A DNA stretch of 64,000 nucleotides from Flavobacteriaceae bacterium (GCA_029248185.1 JAQWJV010000009.1:1-64000); one strand, 5' to 3'. Shown: positions 8,805-18,543, counted from the stretch's first letter. The notes: generated from the letters alone by a model not told the origin. A program made the numbers and translations.

Positions 8805-9764
8805 ATGCAATTAACCCGGTACATCCAGGAACTTCTTTATCAATACGAATGTGTTACCATTCCTCATTTTGGTGCCTTCTTGACCCGTCCCTTGGCGGCA
8901 AAAGTGAGTGATAGGGGTGCGTTTTACCCTCCTAGAAAAGAGGTTACTTTTAATCAAATGTTAAAAACCAATGATGGGATCTTAGCGCACTATATTGCAC
9001 AAAAAGAGGCACTTACCTACGAACACACACTCAGACTCATTGAAAAAGAAGTGAGTAATTGGAAGAAAAGGCTGAAAACACAAACCCTTCGCTTTCCAGG
9101 AGTTGGAGAAATTCGTTTAAACTCTGATAAAAATATTACCTTTATCCCTTGGGGTAAGGTAAATTTTGAGATCTCGTCTTTTGGATTGTCATCTTTCCAA
9201 AGAAAAGTCTATCACAAACCATCTATTCAACCCAAAATAATTTCTAATATGGAACAAAACAACGATGATTTAATGTTTACTCCTGAAAAAGAGAATAAGA
9301 AAAAATCACCCCTATTACGCTATGCCGCTATCGGAATCATTGGTATTGCTTTATTAGGATCCTCTTACTATTTTGGAGATCAGTATGTTACCGAACAACG
9401 TGTTGTTTCTCAACAAGAGGCACAACAAAAAATAGAAAAAAAGGTAGAGGAAGCGACTTTCGATTTAGGTGCGCTTTCTGAAATTGAAATTGCAATTTCG
9501 GCAACTCCTGTTGCGGATGAAACTGTTCTGAATAAAAATTATTTCAGCATCATTGCAGGTTCTTTTCGCTCTCTGGACAATGCTGAAAAGAAAGTGGAAA
9601 TTCTCAAAGAGGAAGGCTACTCCGCAGAAATTGCCCAATCCAGTACAGAAGGCTTATACCGTGCAGCTTATGGTCGTTTTACATCCAAAAAAGAAGCGTT
9701 AAATTTATTATACTACATCAAATACACGCTTAAAGATGAAGCTTGGTATTTAGAAGAAAAATAA
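8805..9764 (+). CDS. HU-like (CCDC81-type) and SPOR domain membrane protein
   Basis: The chosen ATG at 8805 gives a 319-residue protein. An upstream frame extension to 8727 (MGFITNILNLL) is unlikely to be translated because family members start MxL-x-x-YIQELLYQYECV. The N-terminal ~120 residues match the Bacteroidota HU-CCDC81 domain pair (VTIPHFGAFLTR). A single transmembrane helix follows (YAAIGIIGIALLGSSYYF). A C-terminal SPOR domain at about 245-319 (YFSIIAGSFRSLDNAEKKVE) binds denuded septal glycan. It may tether the nucleoid-side HU-like domain to the division-site cell wall; that link is inference. Confidence 0.85.
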   Translation: MQLTRYIQELLYQYECVTIPHFGAFLTRPLAAKVSDRGAFYPPRKEVTFNQMLKTNDGILAHYIAQKEALTYEHTLRLIEKEVSNWKKRLKTQTLRFPGVGEIRLNSDKNITFIPWGKVNFEISSFGLSSFQRKVYHKPSIQPKIISNMEQNNDDLMFTPEKENKKKSPLLRYAAIGIIGIALLGSSYYFGDQYVTEQRVVSQQEAQQKIEKKVEEATFDLGALSEIEIAISATPVADETVLNKNYFSIIAGSFRSLDNAEKKVEILKEEGYSAEIAQSSTEGLYRAAYGRFTSKKEALNLLYYIKYTLKDEAWYLEEK

Positions 9765-9765
9765 G

Positions 9766-10983
9766 TTACATCTGGTAAATCCACCCTTTAGGATTAAGAG
9801 CTTTCACATTGTTAAAAATACTAAACTGTAATTCTGTCTTACCCGTTTGTTCATTTGTAAAGACTTCCCCAATTGCCTGCTTGGCATTTACTTTGTCACC
9901 CTTTTTGACATACAATTTGCCTAAATTTTTATACACTGATATAAAATTTCCGTGACGAATTAAAACCGAGGGATTACTCCCCTTAATCAATACAACCGAC
10001 ATGACTTCTCCTTCAAAAATGGCCCGCACTTGAGTCGATGGTGCTGTAGCCAATGTAACACCATTACTTTGAATCGTTGTTGTTTTAACCACTGGATGTG
10101 GCTGTCTACCAAATTTCTGGATCACAATCCCTTTTTCAAGCGGCCAAGGGAGACGTCCTTTATTTGCTGAAAAGTTAGCCGCAATTAGTTTGGCCTCTGG
10201 AGTAAGTTCAAATATTTTACTCCCTTTTTTTCCTGCAGCCTTATTTGACGCGGCTATAGCTTCACGAATCAAACGATTAATTTCTCGATCAATCTCTTTC
10301 CTTTTCTGCTGCTTTTTTAAAATCTGAGCCGCAAGAGTACGCTCTTTTCTTTTCAGGCTTTTAATTAAACTTTCTTGTTGTTTCTGTTCTTCTGCCAATT
10401 GTTCTTGAACGGCTCTATTTTCTTTAATTAGAGCTATTTTTTTTCCCTTTTCATCAATTAAAGTTTGATTTAACTGTTGCAGTAATTGTGTTTTTTCACT
10501 GATCGCAAGACCTTGTTTTCGTCTGTAACTTGCGTATTGTTTCAAATATTGAATGCGTTTGTAGGCCTGTAAAAAACTTTCAGAAGAAAATAAAAACATC
10601 AATCGATTCTTGAGCGATTTACTTGCATAAGACTTTTGAATCATCATCGCATAATCTTCTTTTAGAAGCTCTAATTCTTTGCGCTGATTCCCAATATTAC
10701 GTTGGTTTAAATTAATTCGTCGAGTAAGAATATTAACCTGTTCATTGGTCACTTTGATCAGTTCAACTCGAACACTGAGTTTGACTTGTAAATCTTCTGC
10801 CTCGTCAAGAGCGTTTTTTCGCGATTTGGTATTGGTAAAAAGCAATTGGTTTATTTGCTTAATTTCATTTTTTAATCGGATCCGTTGTGCTTCAAGCTCT
10901 TGTTGCCGCTTTGAAGTGTCTTGCGCCGAAACGCTGTGTATTCCGATCCATAAAAGAGCAATAAAACAAAACGTTTTATACAT
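9766..10983 (-). CDS. EnvC-like murein hydrolase activator (M23 fold, coiled coil)
   Basis: A 405-residue secreted protein with a signal peptide (FIALLWIGIHSVSAQ). A long coiled coil rich in K/E/Q spans about residues 22-250, followed by a LytM/M23 domain at about 280-405. Zinc-ligand positions are poorly kept: the usual HxGxDI site reads SNGVTLA, and the usual LHFEI reads LQFSIF. This fits EnvC, which activates amidases rather than cutting peptidoglycan itself. Same strand as DUF4292, 1 bp downstream of it, so probably one operon for outer-envelope maintenance and cell separation. Confidence 0.85.
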   Translation of the reverse strand: MYKTFCFIALLWIGIHSVSAQDTSKRQQELEAQRIRLKNEIKQINQLLFTNTKSRKNALDEAEDLQVKLSVRVELIKVTNEQVNILTRRINLNQRNIGNQRKELELLKEDYAMMIQKSYASKSLKNRLMFLFSSESFLQAYKRIQYLKQYASYRRKQGLAISEKTQLLQQLNQTLIDEKGKKIALIKENRAVQEQLAEEQKQQESLIKSLKRKERTLAAQILKKQQKRKEIDREINRLIREAIAASNKAAGKKGSKIFELTPEAKLIAANFSANKGRLPWPLEKGIVIQKFGRQPHPVVKTTTIQSNGVTLATAPSTQVRAIFEGEVMSVVLIKGSNPSVLIRHGNFISVYKNLGKLYVKKGDKVNAKQAIGEVFTNEQTGKTELQFSIFNNVKALNPKGWIYQM

Positions 10984-10984
10984 C

Positions 10985-11764
10985 TTAGAATTCTATTTTA
11001 GAATATCCTTCTGGAATCTCAAAAGGAAAATTTATTGACGAGGGGAATTCTGTTCGATTAAACTCCAATTCCAAACGCTGTAAGTTTTTTCCGTCATAGA
11101 GACTTACCTCTATTTGTTGAGGAATGTTTTCTCCATTAATCCTGGCATGATTCGGGTATTTGATGGTGAGGGTGCTTGATGTCCCCGGAAGGACCAAACG
11201 CTGCTCTTTTAGAATAAAATCAACCGGATCAAAAAATAAAGTAGGTGCTATTCCCTTGCGCTTTCCTTGGGGTGCTAAAATATAATATTGTGGATTAGAA
11301 ATTTGTTTCCACTTTCCTTCCCCTGGATCCAAAAAAGGTTTGCCTAGTAATAAATTTTCAATGTCAGAATATCCAAAATCTGAGTTCAGCGATGCGTTGA
11401 TTAAATCAAAGTTCCCTTTAAAATAATTTTTCTGAAATTTTTCATAAAAAGAAACCTCTTCTGGGGTTACCATAAGCTTTGCAATCGGAATGATCATGGT
11501 TGCACTCATCCAAACTTTCTTTTTATTTTCCATTCGGAGTTGAACAATGATTTGCTGTGTTCTCTTCCCGTCATTATATGTCGCTCGAATACGTGATCGA
11601 AGCCTGTTTACTCGAGGATAATTGGATTTAATTTTAGAGACTAAAGCCGAAATATCAACATTTTTTAGAGGGGTTTTCGTGGGTAAAACAGCCACCGTTT
11701 TACAAGCGCTAAACAAAAGAATAACCCCTATAAAAAAACCAACATATTGAAGCCTCTGTTTCAT
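10985..11764 (-). CDS. DUF4292 outer-membrane-type lipoprotein
   Basis: A 259-residue lipoprotein with lipobox FSAC (Cys21). The mature part is beta-rich with patterns such as NYPRVNRLRSRIRATYNDGK and KVWMSATMIIPIAKLMVTP. These resemble LolB/LolA-like fold lipoproteins and the Bacteroidota family DUF4292. Function is unproven; a LolB-like role in lipoprotein handling is a structural guess. It sits between the nucleotidyltransferase and the EnvC-like gene, 1-3 bp from both, so the genes are co-transcribed. Confidence 0.75.
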   Translation of the reverse strand: MKQRLQYVGFFIGVILLFSACKTVAVLPTKTPLKNVDISALVSKIKSNYPRVNRLRSRIRATYNDGKRTQQIIVQLRMENKKKVWMSATMIIPIAKLMVTPEEVSFYEKFQKNYFKGNFDLINASLNSDFGYSDIENLLLGKPFLDPGEGKWKQISNPQYYILAPQGKRKGIAPTLFFDPVDFILKEQRLVLPGTSSTLTIKYPNHARINGENIPQQIEVSLYDGKNLQRLELEFNRTEFPSSINFPFEIPEGYSKIEF

Positions 11765-11766
11765 AT

Positions 11767-12783
11767 TTACTGCAATTCTGAATAATCCCCTAGACTGACA
11801 AAGGTAGGGTTTCCTTTATAACGCACGTGATTCCCAATCATTGCTTTATCACTTTTTATATTGGTCAAATGACTTTGATTCTGAATTAAAACATTTTTCA
11901 ATTCACAGTTTTCAATGATCGTCTCAGCCCCTACGGAAACTCCAGGTCCTATTGTGCTGTTAAGAATTTGTGCCCCTTTTCCAATATAGCATGGAGGAAC
12001 AATCGTACTGTTTTCAATTACTGCTGTGGGGTCAACTAGTTCTTCTCCTTCCTCTTGTTTTAATTGAAGCATCTGCGCATTAGTTTGTAATGTTACTTCG
12101 GGATTTCCACAATCCATCCATGCATTTACTTCACCCGCTTTAAAAATTTTACCTTCCTCCATCATGGTCAGTATTCCTTGATTGATTTGATACTCCTCTC
12201 CGGGTTGTAAGTTTTCTTTTACTACAGCCTCTAAAGCAACCTTCAAAATTTCAATTTCTTTGAAATAATAAATTCCAATTACTGCTAAATCAGAAACAAA
12301 GTCTTTTGGTTTTTCAACCAAATTAATAATTCTATTTTCAGCATTTAATTCTACTACACCAAATGCTTCGGGCTGGGCAACTTGTTTTACCCATATTACT
12401 GCATCCGCTGAAGGGTCTAAAGAAAGATCTGCTCGAATTAAAGTGTCGGCATAGGCAACAACTGCGGGACCTTCCAATATAGCAGCAGCACACATAATGG
12501 CATGGCCTGTTCCCAAGGGTTCTAATTGTCTAAAAATATGGGGAATTGCACCCAATTCTATCGCTAATGCTTTTAACGAATTCTCAACTGTCTCATCAAA
12601 GAAAGCGGGGTCGCCCAAAATAAAGCCTATCTCTGTAATGGGTTCTGCAACTACTTTAGCAATTTCATGAACCAGCTGATGAACAATCGGTGAACCCGCA
12701 ACAGCCAGAAGGGGTTTAGGTGTTGTTAAACTATGGGGTCTCAATCGAGAGCCTCTGCCCGCCATGGGAACTATAATCTTCAT
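11767..12783 (-). CDS. Sugar-1-phosphate nucleotidyltransferase with left-handed beta-helix tail
   Basis: A 338-residue enzyme of the RmlA/GlmU pyrophosphorylase superfamily. The nucleotide-binding signature is MAGRGSRLRPHSLTTPKPLL at residues 7-26, and the catalytic core runs to about 235. Hexapeptide-like repeats (GKGAQILNSTIGPGVSVG, ETIIENCELKNVLI) form a C-terminal beta-helix. It makes an NDP-sugar for surface polysaccharide or cell wall; the sugar cannot be read from sequence. The gene is 6 bp downstream of dut on the same strand. Confidence 0.85.
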   Translation of the reverse strand: MKIIVPMAGRGSRLRPHSLTTPKPLLAVAGSPIVHQLVHEIAKVVAEPITEIGFILGDPAFFDETVENSLKALAIELGAIPHIFRQLEPLGTGHAIMCAAAILEGPAVVAYADTLIRADLSLDPSADAVIWVKQVAQPEAFGVVELNAENRIINLVEKPKDFVSDLAVIGIYYFKEIEILKVALEAVVKENLQPGEEYQINQGILTMMEEGKIFKAGEVNAWMDCGNPEVTLQTNAQMLQLKQEEGEELVDPTAVIENSTIVPPCYIGKGAQILNSTIGPGVSVGAETIIENCELKNVLIQNQSHLTNIKSDKAMIGNHVRYKGNPTFVSLGDYSELQ

Positions 12784-12789
12784 AAATTA

Positions 12790-13230
12790 TTATTGTTTTC
12801 CAGTGCTTCCAAAACCTCCCTCACCGCGTTCCGTTTCTGACAAGCGCTCTATGATTTGCCATTCAATTTGTTCATAACGAGCTAAAACCAATTGCGCGAT
12901 TCGTTCTCCGGGTTGGATTGTAAATTCTTCATTAGAAAGATTGACCAAAATTACTCCTATTTCTCCTCTATAATCGGCATCTACAGTACCCGGAGCGTTA
13001 AGCACAGTAATGCCAAATTTGGCCGCTAATCCACTTCGCGGTCTGACTTGTGCTTCAAAGCCTTCAGGAAGCGCTATTTTTAGACCCGTTCCAATAACAC
13101 TACGCTCAAGAGGCTTTAGGGTAACTGGTCCGTCTAATACGGCTTTTAAATCAACTCCTGCCGAAGCTTTTGTAGCATAGAAAGGAAGTGCATTTAGACT
13201 GTCATTTTGTACGGGAACTTTGATCATCAT
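12790..13230 (-). CDS. dut: dUTP diphosphatase
   Basis: A 146-residue trimeric dUTPase, hydrolysing dUTP to dUMP and PPi to keep uracil out of DNA and feed dTMP synthesis. All five motifs are visible: AGVDLKA (1), PRSGLAAK (2), [11 protein letters not shown] (3), GERIAQLVL (4) and the P-loop-like tail [10 protein letters not shown] (5). It heads the leftward operon with the nucleotidyltransferase, DUF4292 and EnvC-like genes. Confidence 0.96.
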   Translation of the reverse strand: MMIKVPVQNDSLNALPFYATKASAGVDLKAVLDGPVTLKPLERSVIGTGLKIALPEGFEAQVRPRSGLAAKFGITVLNAPGTVDADYRGEIGVILVNLSNEEFTIQPGERIAQLVLARYEQIEWQIIERLSETERGEGGFGSTGKQ

Positions 13231-13286
13231 TCGTTATTTTAAAGAATTTAAAAATAAGGAATTGCATGCTATGCTTTTGAGTAAAC

Positions 13287-13427
13287 CTAAAATTCTTTCC
13301 TAAAATTGTCAACTAAAATTATTCTTTTGGAAAGCGTTTCAGGTTCGACTGGCTCTTTTTTACAAGATAAGGTTGTTGTAAATATAACAATGAATAAGAC
13401 AGTAAAATAAACTGTTTTTGAATTCAT
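13287..13427 (-). CDS. Small lipoprotein of 46 residues
   Basis: In the gap between atpG and dut, an ATG at 13425-13427 opens a 46-codon frame ending with TAG at 13287. It begins MNSKTVYFTVLFIVIFTTT, then LSCKKEPVEP: a hydrophobic signal segment and a clean lipobox with Cys22, followed by a charged tail. The lipoprotein signal plus acidic/proline linker is characteristic and unlikely by chance. Only about 24 mature residues remain, so it may be a true micro-lipoprotein or the surviving N-terminus of a longer lipoprotein. No family recognised. Confidence 0.5.
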   Translation of the reverse strand: MNSKTVYFTVLFIVIFTTTLSCKKEPVEPETLSKRIILVDNFRKEF

Positions 13428-13497
13428 GGTACTCGATATGGGGGTTAAACAAATATTTAACTACAATATATATATAAAACGGTCTTTCTTTTAAGTT

Positions 13498-14355
13498 TTA
13501 ACCATTCAAGGCTTCCGCACCCCCTACAATTTCTAAAATCTCGTTGGTAATAGCGGCTTGACGCGCTTTGTTGTAGGTTAACTTTAATTGATCTCTCAAT
13601 TCGGTCGCATTATCGGTTGCTTTGTGCATGGCCGTCATACGGGCTCCATGTTCACTCGCGAAAGAGTCGCGCAAGGCTTTGTAAAGTTGCATCTTGATAC
13701 TTTTGGGCAACAGTTCGCTAATAATTTCCTCTTGAGTAGGTTCAAAAAGATAATCTCCTGCTGAAGTTGTTTCAGTAACTTCTGCCTCTATAGGTAAAAT
13801 GGTTTCAGTTAAAACTAATTGGGTGGCCGCATTTTTGAAACTATTATAAATAACCTCAACTTTATCGTATTCTTTGTTAGCAAAGGAATCCATAAAAACT
13901 TGAGCAATTTCACTGGAGTTAGCAAAGGTCAGCTCATCATAAATTCTATTGTTGTTTAGAGCAATAGAATGCTTTTTTGCTAAAATATCATCCCCTTTTT
14001 TCCCTAAAGTCAATAAGTGAACCTCGTAATTACTGTGGTCTGCCACGTATTGGTTTACTGCTTTGATGATGTTAGAGTTAAATCCTCCACACAATCCCCG
14101 ATTAGAAGTAACTGCAACAAGTAACACCTTATTTACAGGTCTAACTTGAGTGAAAGGATTGGGTGTATCTCCATCCAATGAACCACTCAAATTTTGAATT
14201 AATTCGGTTAACTTATCAGAATACGGTCGCATGGCTGTGATAGCATCTTGAGCTTTTTTAAGCTTCGCTGCCGATACCATTTTCATTGCAGAGGTGATCT
14301 GCATGGTCGAGGAGACCGATGCAATTCTATTCCGTATTTCTTTTAAGTTTGCCAT
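13498..14355 (-). CDS. atpG: ATP synthase F1 subunit gamma
   Basis: The 285-residue central stalk subunit. The N-terminal helix starts ANLKEIRNRIASVSSTMQIT and the C-terminal helix contains ARMTAMHKATDNATEL and YNKARQAAITNEILEIVGGA, both forming the rotor coiled coil inside alpha3beta3. Last gene of the leftward atp operon and 6 bp downstream of atpA. No atpD or atpC follows; in Bacteroidota these usually lie at another locus. Confidence 0.96.
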   Translation of the reverse strand: MANLKEIRNRIASVSSTMQITSAMKMVSAAKLKKAQDAITAMRPYSDKLTELIQNLSGSLDGDTPNPFTQVRPVNKVLLVAVTSNRGLCGGFNSNIIKAVNQYVADHSNYEVHLLTLGKKGDDILAKKHSIALNNNRIYDELTFANSSEIAQVFMDSFANKEYDKVEVIYNSFKNAATQLVLTETILPIEAEVTETTSAGDYLFEPTQEEIISELLPKSIKMQLYKALRDSFASEHGARMTAMHKATDNATELRDQLKLTYNKARQAAITNEILEIVGGAEALNG

Positions 14356-14361
14356 AATCGA

Positions 14362-15939
14362 TTATTCGAATTGTGCTGAAGTGCTTTTAGCTACTGCATT
14401 TAAAGTGTCTATTACTTCGTCCGTTAATTTTCCTGCTTTGATCGAATCTAATACCGGACGGTGTTTCGCATTCAATTCTTCTAAATAAGCACGTTCAAAA
14501 GCTTTAACTTGATTTACAGGAACGTTTCGTAACAAGTTTTTAGACCCTGCATAGATAATTGCTGTTTGATTTTCAACGGTAAACGGATCGTTTTGTGCTT
14601 GTTTTAAAATTTCAACATTACGTCTTCCCTTTTCAATAACATTTAAGGTAGCTGCATCCAAATCAGAACCAAATTTTGCAAAGGCCTCCAATTCACGGAA
14701 CTGTGCTTGATCTAATTTTAGCGTTCCCGATACCTTTTTCATGGATTTAATCTGAGCTGAACCTCCTACACGAGATACTGAAATCCCTACATTAATCGCA
14801 GGACGAACTCCTGAGTTAAATAAATCAGATTCCAAGAAGATTTGTCCATCTGTAATTGAAATTACGTTGGTAGGAATGTAAGCAGAAACGTCTCCTGCTT
14901 GTGTTTCAATGATTGGAAGTGCTGTTAGCGAACCGCCTCCTTTGACTTTATCTTTCAAAGAAGCTGGAAGGTCGTTCATCTCTTTAGCAATACTATCGTC
15001 AGCAATTACTTTTGCGGCACGTTCTAATAAGCGAGAGTGCAAATAAAACACATCCCCAGGGTACGCCTCACGTCCTGGAGGACGACGTAATAAGAGCGAT
15101 ACTTCACGATAGGCTACTGCTTGTTTAGATAAATCATCATAAATGATTAAAGCGGGTCTCCCTGTGTCTCTGAAATATTCTCCAATTGCAGCTCCAGCAA
15201 AAGGTGCATAAACCTGCATCGGTGCTGGATCAGAAGCATTAGCTGCAACAATCGTAGTATAGGCCATAGCGCCTTTATCTTCTAGTGTTTTAGCAATTCC
15301 TGCAACAGTAGAAGCCTTTTGTCCGATGGCAACATAGACACAATATACGGGTTCTCCTGCATCAAAAAATTCTTTTTGATTCAAGATGGTATCGATACAC
15401 ACCGTAGTTTTTCCCGTTTGACGATCCCCGATCACTAATTCTCTTTGTCCACGTCCTACAGGAATCATGGCATCAATTGATTTGATTCCCGTTTGTAAGG
15501 GTTCGTTTACGGGTTGGCGGAAAATAACCCCAGGCGCTTTTCGCTCCAACGGCATTTCAAAAAGCTCGCCTTCTAAAGCCCCTTTCCCGTCAATAGGATT
15601 ACCTAATGTATTGACAACACGACCGACAACACCTTCACCCACATTGATTGAGGCAATTCGTTGCGTTCTTTTGACGGTATTTCCTTCTTTTACTCCTTTA
15701 GATGGACCTAACAATACCACCCCTACGTGGTCTTCTTCTAAGTTAAGTACCATTCCTTCAAGGTTGTTATCAAAAGCAACTAGTTCACCATACTGTGCAT
15801 TGGAAAGTCCAAATACACGGGCAATACCATCACCCACTTCGAGTACAGTACCTACTTCATCCAGAGCGGATGCTGAGCTATAGCCTGATAATTTTTTTTT
15901 TAGTATTGCTGAAACTTCAGCGGGATTTACATCTGCCAT
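14362..15939 (-). CDS. atpA: ATP synthase F1 subunit alpha
   Basis: A 525-residue alpha subunit with the non-catalytic nucleotide site. The Walker A motif is [13 protein letters not shown] and the [20 protein letters not shown] segment is typical. Further signatures are [20 protein letters not shown] and [20 protein letters not shown]. Length and motifs are complete. Preceded by atpH (12 bp gap) and followed by atpG. Confidence 0.98.
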   Translation of the reverse strand: MADVNPAEVSAILKKKLSGYSSASALDEVGTVLEVGDGIARVFGLSNAQYGELVAFDNNLEGMVLNLEEDHVGVVLLGPSKGVKEGNTVKRTQRIASINVGEGVVGRVVNTLGNPIDGKGALEGELFEMPLERKAPGVIFRQPVNEPLQTGIKSIDAMIPVGRGQRELVIGDRQTGKTTVCIDTILNQKEFFDAGEPVYCVYVAIGQKASTVAGIAKTLEDKGAMAYTTIVAANASDPAPMQVYAPFAGAAIGEYFRDTGRPALIIYDDLSKQAVAYREVSLLLRRPPGREAYPGDVFYLHSRLLERAAKVIADDSIAKEMNDLPASLKDKVKGGGSLTALPIIETQAGDVSAYIPTNVISITDGQIFLESDLFNSGVRPAINVGISVSRVGGSAQIKSMKKVSGTLKLDQAQFRELEAFAKFGSDLDAATLNVIEKGRRNVEILKQAQNDPFTVENQTAIIYAGSKNLLRNVPVNQVKAFERAYLEELNAKHRPVLDSIKAGKLTDEVIDTLNAVAKSTSAQFE

Positions 15940-15951
15940 GATCGTTTTTCT

Positions 15952-16497
15952 TTAGATCGTATTCGTTTTTGTTAATGTTGTTTTTATCGCCTTCAACTGA
16001 TGCACAATACTAGCATCGTATTGTGTGTCGCCAATTTGAAGAATGAAACCGCCGATAATTGCCGGATCAACTTTATTTACAAGTTGTACTTTATCCTTAG
16101 TCAAGCCTTTTGCTTTTTCCAAAACAAGTTTTTCCAAAGCAGGAGATAATGGAACGGCGGTAGTAACTTCCGCTTGAATTTCTCCCTGAGTTTGAGCATA
16201 AAGGCGAACATACTGTTCTGCAGTTGCGGCAACAATCGCGAGGCGATTATTTTCAGCCAGAAGTGAAAATAATTTTAGCGTTTCAGGGCAAGCACCAGAA
16301 AAAATTGCCTTCAAAGCAGACTCTTTTTGAGCCACTGGAAGGATTGGATTTTCTAAGACCGTTTGCAATTCGTCATTTTCTTGCATTAGGACTCCCAAAG
16401 CAATCATATCTTTAGCAACTGCCTCAGAGGCTTTAGCCTCTTGGGCAAAAAATAATGTAGCTTTAGCATAACGAAGTGCAGCGCGCGTTCCTCCCAT
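15952..16497 (-). CDS. atpH: ATP synthase F1 subunit delta
   Basis: A 181-residue OSCP/delta subunit that fixes the peripheral stalk to the top of F1. N-terminal helices begin GGTRAALRYAKATLFFAQEA and the C-terminus has the usual VDPAIIGGFILQIGDTQYDA pattern. It sits between atpF (1 bp gap) and atpA in canonical order. Confidence 0.94.
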   Translation of the reverse strand: MGGTRAALRYAKATLFFAQEAKASEAVAKDMIALGVLMQENDELQTVLENPILPVAQKESALKAIFSGACPETLKLFSLLAENNRLAIVAATAEQYVRLYAQTQGEIQAEVTTAVPLSPALEKLVLEKAKGLTKDKVQLVNKVDPAIIGGFILQIGDTQYDASIVHQLKAIKTTLTKTNTI

Positions 16498-16498
16498 T

Positions 16499-16999
16499 TT
16501 ACTTTAAGTTGGTGTCTTTTAATAATTGTTCAACCAACTGCAATTGCTTGTCGTTGCTTTCCAATTCTTTTTGAAGCACTTTTTCAGCAATCTCCATCGC
16601 AATGGAACCTACTTGTTCTTTCAACTCGTTTACAGCTGCTCGCTTTTCATTTTGGATGGCGTCTTGTGCTTGCGCCAAGATTTTTTGTGCTTCAACTTGT
16701 GCTTCTTCTTTAGCGCCATTAATCAATTCAGAACGTGTTGCACGTGCTTCTTTGAGTAAAGCTTCTTTCTCAGCACGGGCTTCTTTTAAGATCCGTTGAT
16801 TGTCCGATTGCAAACTCTCCATCTCATTTCTCGCTGCTTCAGCAGAAGCAAGTGCATCTTTAATTGAAGTTTCGCGCTCATTGACTGCATCTAAAATAGG
16901 TTTCCACGCAAATTTTTTGAGCAAGAAAAACAAGCCTATAAAAATGAGGGATTGCCAAAAGAACAAGCCTAATGAAAATTCACCGATTAATTTTTCCAT
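16499..16999 (-). CDS. atpF: ATP synthase F0 subunit b
   Basis: A 166-residue peripheral stalk subunit. It has one N-terminal transmembrane helix (LGLFFWQSLIFIGLFFLLKK, residues ~10-29) and then a long charged alpha-helix rich in A/E/K/Q (about 40-160) that dimerises along the stalk. Gene order c-b-delta-alpha-gamma is standard. Confidence 0.95.
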   Translation of the reverse strand: MEKLIGEFSLGLFFWQSLIFIGLFFLLKKFAWKPILDAVNERETSIKDALASAEAARNEMESLQSDNQRILKEARAEKEALLKEARATRSELINGAKEEAQVEAQKILAQAQDAIQNEKRAAVNELKEQVGSIAMEIAEKVLQKELESNDKQLQLVEQLLKDTNLK

Positions 17000-17044
17000 C
17001 GTTTAAAACGTTAAGTTAAAAAGGGCCTTAACAGGCAACTAATG

Positions 17045-17236
17045 TTATACTGCAAATAACGCAGCAAAACCAATTCCCTCTACAAGGGCAGCAGCAATCA
17101 ACATCGCTGTTTGAATTTTACCATAAGCATCTGGCTGACGACCAATCGCCTCCATCGCAGAACCACCGATTCTACCGATACCCATACCTACACCGATCAC
17201 TACTAATCCGGCTCCTACCATTACTGGAATTTCCAT
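17045..17236 (-). CDS. atpE: ATP synthase F0 subunit c
   Basis: A 63-residue hairpin of two transmembrane helices around the polar loop GRQPDAYGK. The ion-binding carboxylate is Glu53 in ALVEGIGFAAL. The Gly after the Glu and the lack of the Gln/Ser-Thr sodium-ligand pattern suggest a proton-type ring. Rings of this subunit rotate against subunit a. Confidence 0.95.
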   Translation of the reverse strand: MEIPVMVGAGLVVIGVGMGIGRIGGSAMEAIGRQPDAYGKIQTAMLIAAALVEGIGFAALFAV

Positions 17237-17288
17237 AATTATAATTTTAAATTAAACACTCTTTTATTGACACATTGCTGTGTTTGGG

Positions 17289-18389
17289 TTAATGATGCTC
17301 ATGTTCTTCAGCGGCAAAACCGAAATAAAGCGCAGAAAGCATCGTGAAAATATAGGCTTGTAATAAAGCCACTAATAATTCTATAATCGAGATCGCGAAA
17401 GCCAATCCAAAGGACAATGGGCTTCCCAACCAACTTTTAAAAATAAACATCAAACCAATTAAACTCATCATTACAATATGTCCCGCTTGCATGTTTGCAT
17501 ACAGACGAATTAATAAAGAGAACGGCTTGATAAAAATTCCCAGTACTTCTATAGGAATCAAAATAATATATAATGGGACTTTAGCATACCATTTCATTGA
17601 AGCTCCAAGAGGGTCAAAAATATGGAGCCAGTAGTCTTTAGTACCTGTAAAGTTTGTAATCATAAAGGTAAGTAACGCCAAACCAAAAGTAACTGCAATA
17701 TTTCCTGTAACGTTTACTCCCAATGGAGTCAGACCCAACATGTTTAAAAACCAAATGAAAAAGAAGACCGTCAATAGGAAGCTCATGTACTTTCCATATT
17801 TTTTTTCTCCAATATTTGGGCGAGCAATATCATCTCTGATGTATAAAACAATAGGCTCAAAAAAGCGACCAATTCCTGCAGGAACACCTCCGTTTACTGC
17901 ATAAGTTTTGGCCAAACCTTTAAATAAGAAAAACATCAAAAAAGCGATCAATAGCATACTGGCCACTCCTTTGGTAATCGAAAAATCTAGAGGGGCAACA
18001 TTTGTCGCGTGATGGCTTTCGTCATAATTGATCGTTCCCGCAGCATCTGTACGGTAAATTTTTGAATGATCTAGTTTGTAATGGTATGCTCCTGATTGTA
18101 CGACTGCCTCTCCGTGATGTAGTTTTGAAGAAGAAAAAACATGCAATCCGTTGTCCCATAAAATAACAGGAAGAGGAATTCCAACATAAATATGTTTTCC
18201 GGATTCATTGGTGTAGGAGAACAAACTAAAATCGTAAGCATCTTGAAGGTGATGTGAAATATACGCTTTAATTTCTGCTTTTAAATCTCCCGAAGCTTCA
18301 CTTTCTTTAGCCTCTAGGGTGTAGGGTGCTGAAAACAACGCTGTGAGGAGAAGGAAAAGGGTATACAATTTGTTTCGCGTTGTCGGCAT
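17289..18389 (-). CDS. atpB: ATP synthase F0 subunit a with long periplasmic N-terminal extension
   Basis: A 366-residue subunit a. The essential Arg sits in SLLIRLYANMQAGHI, within the C-terminal membrane helices. The first ~140 residues are unusual for textbook AtpB but normal in Bacteroidota: a signal-like segment (YTLFLLLTALFSAPYTLEA) followed by a hydrophilic His/Tyr-rich domain before the first channel helix. The C-terminus is His-rich (EEHEHH). It is separated from the upstream DUF6168-like gene by about 150 bp that contain its own promoter-like element. Confidence 0.95.
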   Translation of the reverse strand: MPTTRNKLYTLFLLLTALFSAPYTLEAKESEASGDLKAEIKAYISHHLQDAYDFSLFSYTNESGKHIYVGIPLPVILWDNGLHVFSSSKLHHGEAVVQSGAYHYKLDHSKIYRTDAAGTINYDESHHATNVAPLDFSITKGVASMLLIAFLMFFLFKGLAKTYAVNGGVPAGIGRFFEPIVLYIRDDIARPNIGEKKYGKYMSFLLTVFFFIWFLNMLGLTPLGVNVTGNIAVTFGLALLTFMITNFTGTKDYWLHIFDPLGASMKWYAKVPLYIILIPIEVLGIFIKPFSLLIRLYANMQAGHIVMMSLIGLMFIFKSWLGSPLSFGLAFAISIIELLVALLQAYIFTMLSALYFGFAAEEHEHH

Positions 18390-18422
18390 AAAACTTGTTT
18401 CTGTGTAGTGTTTTTAGCGCTG

Positions 18423-18430
18423 CAAATGTA
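18423..18430 (-). promoter_or_regulatory. -7 promoter element upstream of atpB
   Basis: The minus strand reads TACATTTG, a perfect TAnnTTTG, 33 bp upstream of the atpB start. It suggests the six F0F1 genes can be transcribed independently of porW and bactofilin. A clear -33 TTTG is not seen. Confidence 0.45.
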
Positions 18431-18543
18431 AGGCTTTCGAATAAATAAAGAAATAAATAAAAGTTTTTTTAACCGACTTTTTTTGATCCTAAACAAAAGG
18501 GCATAAATCGGTTTGTAGAAAATCCCTTTAAGAAAAGTGATCG

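Noticed and set aside
15467-15883. 138-codon frame antisense to atpA
   Set aside because: Shadow frame of a highly conserved gene; Ser/Pro/Thr-rich with no family resemblance.
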